NCBI GenBank assembly: GCA_021800135.1
Contig: JAJYZH010000031.1
Location: 1-6,348, forward strand
Source of the DNA: Microcaldota archaeon
Lineage (GTDB): Archaea > Micrarchaeota > Micrarchaeia > Micrarchaeales > Micrarchaeaceae
Direction: 5' to 3'
DNA: 6,348 bases
This document shows positions 1-5,193 of the stretch, piece by piece. The position numbers and the translations under genes are program-made. The notes under the pieces were generated by a model. It saw only the letters and a program-made list of their open reading frames with translations, was not told the origin of the DNA and did no database searches. The stretch's first letter is position 1; every line of letters starts with the position of its first letter.

Positions 1-1932
1 TTCGTGCCAGTAGAACGAAAGCAGTTTGTTCATTGCGTCGTTAAGGTTGTAATTGTCGTACGCATCAACTACCTCCTTCACGGTTCCATTCAGCCTGTTG
101 AGTATCCATATGTCGAACAGCCCCATGTGATTTTTGGGCTCCTCATCCGGGGTCTCCACCCTCTCGGTCGCCCCCTTAACGAACATCGCGGTGTTGTAAA
201 GCTTGTTTAGGAAACCGGCCGCGTAATCCATATCCTTGTAGGAGAACGGCCTGTCCTTGCCTATCCCGCCGCCTATGGCCACCCAGAGCCTTATGGCGTC
301 GACAGGATACTTGCGCATCAGCTCTTCAACCCCGACACCGTTTCCCTCGCTCTTGTGCATCTCCTTGCCGTCGGTGCCAAGTATCATGCCGTGCAGTATC
401 ACACTTTCGAACGGTTTGTTTCCTGCAAGCGCCCACATCCTGTATGTAGTGTAGAACAGCCACGTTCTTATTATGTCGCTGCCCTGTATCCTTACGGACG
501 GGGGGAACATCTTTTCATAACCTTTGTCAGGCCAGCCGGAAACTACAAGGGGGGTTATGGAAGAATCGACCCATACATCGCACGTATCTGTCTCTCCAAC
601 TATCTCACCTCCGCACTTCGGGCATCTACCTGCCTTTGATTTTTCAAGGGCCGGATTCACCGGCAGCTCGTCCCTGCCAGGGGCTATTATATTCCCGCAA
701 TCCTTGCAGTACCAGAACGGTATTGGAGTCCCGAATATCCTGTTCCTTGAGAAGTTCCAGTCCCATTCTATATAATCGATCCAGTCATCAAGCTTCTGCA
801 TCTGGGCCTCGGGATACCATTTTATGCCATGGCCGCTCTCCCTTATCATTTCGGCGTATTCCTTGGTCTTGAGAAACCACTGCGACACAGACCTCAGCTC
901 TATCCTTGTCTTGCACCTGTCATGCACCTTGTACGCGTGGTTTATCTTCTCCTGCTTCGCCAGTTTGCCTGCGTTCTTAAGCGCCTCGAGGATCTTCCCT
1001 CTTGCCTCTGCCGCGCCGAGGCCTGTGAAATCACCTGCGTTATTGAGCCTGCCCCTGCCGTCTATCGCGTCAATCAGCTCCAGTTTGTGCTTGTAATATA
1101 ATACGACGTCATTCTTGTCCCCGAAAGTGCAGATCATCTCGGCTCCTGTTCCAAGCTCCTTGTCTATCGTCTCGTCACCTATTACCTTGACGTTCCTGCC
1201 GAAGAGCGGCACTGCCGCTTCCTTACCTATAAGGCTTTTGTACCTGTCGTCCTCGGGGTTTACGGCCACTGCCACGCATGCATGCAGCATCTCAGGCCTT
1301 GTAGTGGCTATTGTAAGCTTCTTCCTGCTGCCTTTGACTCCAAATTCTATGTAGTTGAAAGAGTCCTCGCCTTCAACCTCGACCGTCTCCTCCCTAGCGA
1401 TTGCCGTATCGCAGTGCGGGCACCACTCTACGGGGTGCATAGCCCTGTATACAAATCCTTTTTCAAACATCTCTATCAGGGAAAGCTGGACCTTTGCCCT
1501 GTATGACTCGTCAAGCGTCCTGTACTCGTATCTTTCATCGAAGCTTGCGCCGAGCTTCCTCATCGTGCTCCTCATATTCTCTATGTTGCTGAGGGCTACC
1601 TCCCTGCACTTGTTGTAGAACTCCTTCCTTCCCATGCCTTTTCCGAACTTTTTCTCTACCGCTATCTCTATCGGGAAGCCCTGCGAGTCCCAACCCTGGG
1701 GGTACTTTATGTTGTATCCGGCAAGCCTCTTGTACCTTGCAACTGAGTCTATATAGCACACCCAGAAAGCCTGCCCCATGTGCAGCTCTCCGGTAACGAA
1801 TGGGGGAGGCGTATCTATGGCAAATACCGGCTTGCGTGCATCCTTCTCGTCGAACAGCATCGTCTTGTGCTCTTTCCAGTAGGTGTTCCATTTTTCGGCA
1901 ATCTCCCCATTCAAAGCATTAATGTCTAACAC
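1..1932 (-). CDS. valS: Valyl-tRNA synthetase (archaeal type), C-terminus cut off by the window edge
   Basis: Class I aminoacyl-tRNA synthetase that charges tRNA-Val with valine in the cytoplasm. 644 residues are visible without an internal stop; archaeal ValRS is usually about 850-900, so the end of the anticodon-binding region is missing. In order: IDTPPP and the HIGH-site variant HMGQ (residues 51-54), GWDSQGFP (80-87), the WCPHC motif, the editing (CP1) domain with TTRPEML (210-216), a zinc-ribbon-like pair of CxxC motifs (C409/C412 and C437/C440), the WVDSSITPL block (454-462) typical of archaeal ValRS rather than IleRS or LeuRS, the KMSKS-site variant EMHKS (524-528), and the start of the anticodon-binding helices (about 585 on). 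The start is GTG: an in-frame TAA lies 21 bases upstream, and GAGGTG, a good match to the archaeal anti-SD, precedes it by 11 bases. It lies downstream of and parallel to the TRAM gene but has its own TATA box. Oddity: both ATP-binding signatures deviate from consensus. Confidence 0.93.
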   Translation of the reverse strand, partial: MLDINALNGEIAEKWNTYWKEHKTMLFDEKDARKPVFAIDTPPPFVTGELHMGQAFWVCYIDSVARYKRLAGYNIKYPQGWDSQGFPIEIAVEKKFGKGMGRKEFYNKCREVALSNIENMRSTMRKLGASFDERYEYRTLDESYRAKVQLSLIEMFEKGFVYRAMHPVEWCPHCDTAIAREETVEVEGEDSFNYIEFGVKGSRKKLTIATTRPEMLHACVAVAVNPEDDRYKSLIGKEAAVPLFGRNVKVIGDETIDKELGTGAEMICTFGDKNDVVLYYKHKLELIDAIDGRGRLNNAGDFTGLGAAEARGKILEALKNAGKLAKQEKINHAYKVHDRCKTRIELRSVSQWFLKTKEYAEMIRESGHGIKWYPEAQMQKLDDWIDYIEWDWNFSRNRIFGTPIPFWYCKDCGNIIAPGRDELPVNPALEKSKAGRCPKCGGEIVGETDTCDVWVDSSITPLVVSGWPDKGYEKMFPPSVRIQGSDIIRTWLFYTTYRMWALAGNKPFESVILHGMILGTDGKEMHKSEGNGVGVEELMRKYPVDAIRLWVAIGGGIGKDRPFSYKDMDYAAGFLNKLYNTAMFVKGATERVETPDEEPKNHMGLFDIWILNRLNGTVKEVVDAYDNYNLNDAMNKLLSFYWHE

Positions 1933-1943
1933 GCAAACACCGC

Positions 1944-1949
1944 CACCTC
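1944..1949 (-). promoter_or_regulatory. Ribosome binding site for valS
   Basis: GAGGTG on the minus strand is complementary to the CACCTC near the 3' end of archaeal 16S rRNA. It sits 11 bases before GTG at 1932-1930, a slightly long spacing. It supports this GTG, which is the first possible start after the in-frame stop. Confidence 0.65.
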
Positions 1950-1970
1950 GTGCTTAAGTATCCTCAGCAA

Positions 1971-1980
1971 AAATATAAAA
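1971..1980 (-). promoter_or_regulatory. Probable TATA box for valS
   Basis: The minus strand reads TTTTATATTT, centred about 26 bases before position 1949. Transcription would therefore begin near 1949-1950, giving a leader of about 18 bases that just includes the Shine-Dalgarno sequence. The BRE upstream is not obvious, and the area is generally A/T-rich, so confidence is moderate. Confidence 0.5.
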
Positions 1981-1992
1981 ACAGAGACACAG

Positions 1993-2031
1993 GAAAACAA
2001 ATTAAAATTAGAAAAATAAAAGAAATAAAAT
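1993..2031 (-). terminator. U-rich transcription terminator region after the TRAM gene
   Basis: Starting about 10 bases past the TRAM stop codon, the minus strand has successive T-runs of 3-5 bases (at 2027-2030, 2023-2025, 2018-2021, 2012-2016, 2004-2007 and 1994-1997) with few interruptions and no strong hairpin. Archaeal RNA polymerase terminates at such oligo-T tracts, so this probably separates the TRAM transcript from valS. Function is inferred from composition only. Confidence 0.5.
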
Positions 2032-2040
2032 ACTGCGTCT

Positions 2041-2319
2041 TTACGCTACGACTTCGCCTATTGCGAATCTGGCCTTGACGTCAGTTATCCTTACCTTTAC
2101 CTTATCTCCCTGCTTCGTTCCCTTCACGAAGATGACAAAGCCATCCTTCTTCGCTATACCATCCCCTTTCGAGGCAACAGCGTCGATGGTGACTTCAATC
2201 TCGTCTCCCGGTTTTACGGGCTTTGGCAAGAAATAGGCGGACTTCACTCTCATGTCGTCCCTTCCTTCACGTCTTCCTCTCCTTTCATTCCTTTCTTCGT
2301 CTTCTCCTTCGAATTCCAT
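2041..2319 (-). CDS. Small stand-alone TRAM-domain RNA-binding protein with a charged N-terminal tail
   Basis: A 92-residue protein. Residues 33-92 form a TRAM domain, the small beta-barrel also found in TrmA/MiaB-type RNA-modifying enzymes. Recognisable features are the start KPVKPGDEIEVTI, the central SKGDGIAKKDGFVIFVKGT (50-68) and the closing strand GDKVKVRITDVKARFAIGEVV. Archaeal single-domain TRAM proteins bind RNA, and some are reported to act as cold-shock-like RNA chaperones; that role is inferred here. Residues 2-22 are an unusual tail made almost wholly of E, D, R and G, probably disordered. ATG at 2319 is chosen because TGA directly precedes it in frame and AGGA (2332-2329) lies 9 bases upstream. 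ATG at residue 23, preceded by GGAAGG, is a credible alternative that would remove the tail. The gene has a strong promoter and is divergent from the pilin gene. Confidence 0.88.
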   Translation of the reverse strand: MEFEGEDEERNERRGRREGRDDMRVKSAYFLPKPVKPGDEIEVTIDAVASKGDGIAKKDGFVIFVKGTKQGDKVKVRITDVKARFAIGEVVA

Positions 2320-2387
2320 TCATATCTTTCCTATACGTAGAACTAGCTTTCACTACTCTCCGTATGCTTCTATTAGTAAAGGCGCAG

Positions 2388-2402
2388 ATTTAAAAGGTTT
2401 TC
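2388..2402 (-). promoter_or_regulatory. BRE/TATA promoter for the TRAM gene
   Basis: The minus strand reads GAAAACC followed by TTTTAAAT, close to the archaeal BRE-TATA consensus RnAAAnnTTTAWA. Transcription would start near 2366, leaving a 5' leader of roughly 45-50 bases. The core is near-palindromic, so the opposite strand also shows TTTAAAAG (2389-2396), but without a comparable BRE. Confidence 0.65.
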
Positions 2403-2432
2403 TACAGCCGGGTAAATAGGCAGTTTCGGATA

Positions 2433-2442
2433 CTTTTAATAC
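2433..2442 (+). promoter_or_regulatory. Probable TATA box for the pilin-like gene
   Basis: CTTTTAATAC is centred about 26 bases upstream of 2463. It would give a transcript starting only a few bases before ATG 2470, so the mRNA would be nearly leaderless. This agrees with the lack of a visible Shine-Dalgarno sequence there. The alternative is the TTTAAAAG at 2389-2396, which would start transcription near 2418 and fit a TTG start at 2446. Confidence 0.45.
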
Positions 2443-2469
2443 TCTTTGCTCACAAGTAATGCTGATGTA

Positions 2470-2961
2470 ATGCCCAAGGAAAGCAGACGACCCACACATA
2501 AGGCTCAATCGGCTATGGAGTACCTTATGACGTATGGCTGGGCGATACTGATAATATCCGTAGTGCTCAGCGCGCTATACATGATGGGGCTCTTCAATCC
2601 TGCAACATTCGTGAACAGCCAGTGCATATTCCCTGCCCAGTTCAGCTGCATAAACTCGTACCTCTCGCCCAACGGGCAGCTGAGTGTAAACATAGAGCAG
2701 GCCCTTTCTGCCCCTATAAACGTCACTGCAATCGGATGCAACACCAACGCGACCACCTCAGAGATGAAAACATACGCCTCGGCGATCTACATACCGATCG
2801 GCTCGAACTATACCTTCAGCCTCTGGTGCTGGGCCGGCAATTCTAACTACACCGCCAGCCCGGGTTCGGTATACCATGGCTACATAATAATGAACTACAC
2901 GGACATACAAAGCGGATTCCCCCACACGGCAATAGCATCGCTGCTGCAGAAGGTTACCTGA
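2470..2961 (+). CDS. Pilin-like secreted surface protein with class III signal peptide
   Basis: A 163-residue protein with a type IV pilin-like N-terminus. A short basic leader (1-12) ends HKA, followed by QSAMEYLMTYGWA (13-25) and a hydrophobic helix to about residue 41. Archaeal class III signal peptides are cut just before the Q, and E17 is the conserved +5 glutamate. Processing by an EppA/FlaK-like prepilin peptidase would leave a 151-residue mature chain anchored or assembled through the helix. The outer domain has four cysteines (52, 60, 90, 120), which could form two disulfides, and five N-x-T sequons (N84, N93, N113, N126, N142), suggesting N-glycosylation. Such proteins are common in DPANN archaea, but their exact roles (adhesion, host contact, pili) are mostly unknown. 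No pilus ATPase or membrane platform gene is nearby. ATG 2470 is preferred because it gives a short leader and fits the nearby TATA box; TTG at 2446 would add eight residues. Confidence 0.82.
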   Translation: MPKESRRPTHKAQSAMEYLMTYGWAILIISVVLSALYMMGLFNPATFVNSQCIFPAQFSCINSYLSPNGQLSVNIEQALSAPINVTAIGCNTNATTSEMKTYASAIYIPIGSNYTFSLWCWAGNSNYTASPGSVYHGYIIMNYTDIQSGFPHTAIASLLQKVT

Positions 2962-3082
2962 GTTGCCTGAATTAGGGGTGCGCGATAAGTCAAACGCGTG
3001 CATGAGGCCCATAATCATATATGCAAGTGCGGCCGGTAACGTCGCGGGTTGCCCCGATTTATCAAGCTGGCCATTCTAACAC

Positions 3083-3097
3083 ATAAACCTTTATTAA
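3083..3097 (+). promoter_or_regulatory. BRE/TATA promoter of the 2-oxoacid dehydrogenase operon
   Basis: ATAAACC followed by TTTATTAA fits the archaeal consensus RnAAAnnTTTAWA almost perfectly. The predicted start of transcription is near 3118-3120, so the leader before pdhA would be only about 10 bases and would include the weak Shine-Dalgarno GGTG at 3119-3122. The rest of the gap between the pilin stop and this box (2962-3082) shows no tRNA, hairpin-plus-T terminator or repeat that I can support. Confidence 0.65.
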
Positions 3098-3127
3098 ATT
3101 GCCCGTCGTAATCTGATTGGTGTTTGC

Positions 3128-4210
3128 TTGTTGAGTGACGCGTTCGAATTCAAGATAAAATACATGCAAATCCTGGATGAAAACGGAAACATAGACCAGC
3201 CGCTGTTTCCTGCAGATTTAGACGATCCAAAACTAGTCCAGATGTACAAGTACATGAGCTTTGCCAGGGCGTTGGACGCCAAGACGCTGAGCCTGCAGAG
3301 GCAGGGCCGCGCCGTCACGTATGCCCCTCTAATCGGCGAGGAGGCAACGCAGGTAGGCAGCGCGATGGCGATGCGTGCCAACGACATCTTCGTGCCGAAC
3401 TTCAGGCAGCACGGCGTATACCTTGTCCGTGGTCTGCCGCTTGAACTCTACTTCCTATATTGGCGCGGATTTGAGGAAGGCGGTGCAATCCCCAAGAATG
3501 TAAACGGGATGCCCGTAATAGTCCCTGTAGGCTCACAGGTTCCCCACGCAGCCGGAATCGCTTACGCGCAGAAATACGGAAAAACGGGAAACGCAGTAGT
3601 CACATATGTCGGCGACGGAGGGACATCGGAAGGTGACTTCTACGAAGCGATGAACTTTGCGGGCACTTTCAAGCTGCCGCTCGTGATAATTATAGAAAAT
3701 AACCAATGGGCAATATCTGTGCCTAGAAAGAAGCAGACCGCAGCGCAGACCCTTGCGCAAAAGGCTATAGCTGCGGGCATCGAAGGCATGCAGGTCGACG
3801 GAAACGATGTGGTTGCGGTCTATAAGGCCGTGAACGATGCGATTGCCTCTGCCAAACCCACGCTCATAGAGTGCGTTACATACAGGATGAGCATGCATAC
3901 CACAGCTGACGATCCTACTAAGTACAGGCCAGATGAGGAAGTTGATGAATGGAAAAAGAAGGACCCTATAGAAAGGCTGAGGAAGCATCTGCAGCAAAAG
4001 GGTTTGTGGGATGACGGCAAGGAGAAGGCAATGGGCGACGAGCAGGCCGCGTTGATAAACGACGCCGTCAAGAAGTCCGAAGAATTCAAGCCCGATCCCG
4101 CAAGTATGTTTGAGAACGTCTACAGCTATATGCCCGAAATGCTCGCGAAGGAGTACAATGAATCGAAGGAGAACAGCTACTGGCAAAGCGGGAACGGAGA
4201 GGCTGAATAG
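3128..4210 (+). CDS. pdhA: Pyruvate (or branched-chain 2-oxoacid) dehydrogenase E1 component, alpha subunit
   Basis: Thiamine-diphosphate-dependent alpha subunit of the E1 decarboxylase. With E1 beta it decarboxylates a 2-oxoacid and reductively acylates the E2 lipoyl group. The 360 residues match the usual 330-370. Visible are the N-terminal QILDENGNID typical of pyruvate-type E1 alpha, the QRQGRAVTYAPLIGEEATQVG block, and the cofactor signature VGDGGTSEGD (161-170) followed after 26 residues by IENNQWAIS (N191, N192) for Mg2+-diphosphate binding. Also present is the loop MHTTADDPTKYR, with H257, which contacts cofactor or substrate in the family. Start: an in-frame TAA lies at 3095-3097 and no ATG precedes the conserved N-terminus, so TTG 3128 or the adjacent TTG 3131 is used; GGTG (3119-3122) is the probable ribosome site. 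ATG 3164 would cut into conserved sequence. It is the first gene of an operon, with pdhB 8 bases downstream. The substrate cannot be settled from sequence: related Thermoplasma enzymes prefer branched-chain oxoacids. Confidence 0.93.
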   Translation: MLSDAFEFKIKYMQILDENGNIDQPLFPADLDDPKLVQMYKYMSFARALDAKTLSLQRQGRAVTYAPLIGEEATQVGSAMAMRANDIFVPNFRQHGVYLVRGLPLELYFLYWRGFEEGGAIPKNVNGMPVIVPVGSQVPHAAGIAYAQKYGKTGNAVVTYVGDGGTSEGDFYEAMNFAGTFKLPLVIIIENNQWAISVPRKKQTAAQTLAQKAIAAGIEGMQVDGNDVVAVYKAVNDAIASAKPTLIECVTYRMSMHTTADDPTKYRPDEEVDEWKKKDPIERLRKHLQQKGLWDDGKEKAMGDEQAALINDAVKKSEEFKPDPASMFENVYSYMPEMLAKEYNESKENSYWQSGNGEAE

Positions 4211-4214
4211 GTGG
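4209..4214 (+). promoter_or_regulatory. Ribosome binding site for pdhB, overlapping the pdhA stop
   Basis: AGGTGG matches the archaeal anti-SD and overlaps the pdhA TAG stop (4208-4210). It lies 4 bases before ATG 4219 and 10 before ATG 4225. Both are plausible starts; 4225 would begin MNMVSAIN, resembling many family members. The arrangement suggests translational coupling with pdhA. Confidence 0.6.
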
Positions 4215-4218
4215 GTAT

Positions 4219-5184
4219 ATGCAGATGAATATGGTTAGCGCGATAAATAACGCCCTTGAAACAGTAATGAAGGAGAACGATAAGGTCGTGCTGCTTGGGG
4301 AAGACATAGGAAAGGATGGCGGAGTCTTCAGGGTGACGGACGGCCTGCTCGACAAGTTCGGGGAGGAACGCGTAATAGACACGCCGCTGGCAGAATCCGC
4401 AATAATAGGCACGGCGATAGGCATGGCGCTTGCCGGAATGCATCCTATCCCTGAGATACAGTTCGCAGGGTTCATGTACGAAAGTTTTGCGCAGTTCGTG
4501 AACCACGCCGCCAGGTACAGGAGCAGGACCAGGTCCGCATTGCCTGTGCCAATGATCGCGAGGACCCCTGTAAGCGGCGGTGTTAGGACTTTGGAGCACC
4601 ATTCGGAGAGCCCGGAGGCATTCTATTCACATATAGGCGGGCTAATAGTCGTCGAGCCATCAAATCCGTACGACGCAAAGGGACTGCTGATAAAGGCAGC
4701 GCATATGAACGATCCTATAGTCTTCCTTGAGCCCACAAAGCTCTACAGGTTGTTCAAGCAGGATGTGCCTGAAGGTCCGTACGAGGTCGAAATAGGGAAG
4801 GCCGGAAGGGTAAGCGAAGGCAGCGACCTTACTATCATAACATACGGGACCATGGTCCCCGTAGTGAAGAACGTGGTAGAAAAGAAGCAGGTATCCGCTG
4901 AAATACTCGACCTGAGGACGATAAACCCGCTGGATGAGGACGCGATAATAGAATCTGCAAAGAAGACAGGAAAGGTAATTATAGTGCACGAGGCCGAGCT
5001 CAGTTTTGGACCGGGGGCAGAGATCGCTGCAAGGATAGCCGAGAAGGCAATCTATGACCTTGACGCTCCTATACTGAGAGTTGCATCGAACAGCTTTCCC
5101 TATCCATTCCCGGGATATGAACAGTATTACATACCGAACGAGGCAAAGGTGTCGAAAGCTATAGACAGAATACTCTCTGAATGA
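4219..5184 (+). CDS. pdhB: Pyruvate (or branched-chain 2-oxoacid) dehydrogenase E1 component, beta subunit
   Basis: Beta subunit of the alpha2-beta2 E1 enzyme; it binds the pyrimidine half of thiamine diphosphate at the interface with the alpha subunit. At 321 residues it matches the family norm of about 325. The N-terminal transketolase-pyrimidine domain has LLGEDIGKDGGVFRVT (25-40) and TPLAES (55-60), whose E59 is the glutamate that activates the cofactor. It continues with PEIQFAGF (78-85) and the conserved histidine region LEHHSES (125-131, H127/H128). The C-terminal transketolase domain follows PSNPYDAKGLL and includes EILDLRTINPLD. I see no missing key residue or frameshift. It starts 8 bases after pdhA and ends 9 bases before the E2 gene, so the three are surely co-transcribed. 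ATG 4219 was chosen for its close Shine-Dalgarno; ATG 4225 or 4231 are possible and would remove only two to four residues. Confidence 0.95.
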   Translation: MQMNMVSAINNALETVMKENDKVVLLGEDIGKDGGVFRVTDGLLDKFGEERVIDTPLAESAIIGTAIGMALAGMHPIPEIQFAGFMYESFAQFVNHAARYRSRTRSALPVPMIARTPVSGGVRTLEHHSESPEAFYSHIGGLIVVEPSNPYDAKGLLIKAAHMNDPIVFLEPTKLYRLFKQDVPEGPYEVEIGKAGRVSEGSDLTIITYGTMVPVVKNVVEKKQVSAEILDLRTINPLDEDAIIESAKKTGKVIIVHEAELSFGPGAEIAARIAEKAIYDLDAPILRVASNSFPYPFPGYEQYYIPNEAKVSKAIDRILSE

Positions 5185-5193
5185 AGTGGTAGC

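Noticed and set aside
4..1618. Several plus-strand open frames of 65-94 codons opposite valS
   Set aside because: All are antisense to continuous conserved ValRS coding sequence and show low-complexity S/L/P-rich translations without motifs.
1535..1891. Minus-strand open frame (118 codons) in another frame near the start of valS
   Set aside because: The valS frame here contains the conserved IDTPPP and HMGQ region, so the alternative frame is a shadow.
2962..3082. Possible tRNA, C/D-box RNA or riboswitch between the pilin gene and the operon promoter
   Set aside because: CTGA (D-box-like) and GGGTT strings occur, but there is no RUGAUGA C box, no T-loop consensus and no cloverleaf pairing that I could build.
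3533..4186. Minus-strand open frame (217 codons) opposite E1 alpha
   Set aside because: Its sequence is fully explained as the complement of E1 alpha, and I see no own promoter, ribosome site or family motif.
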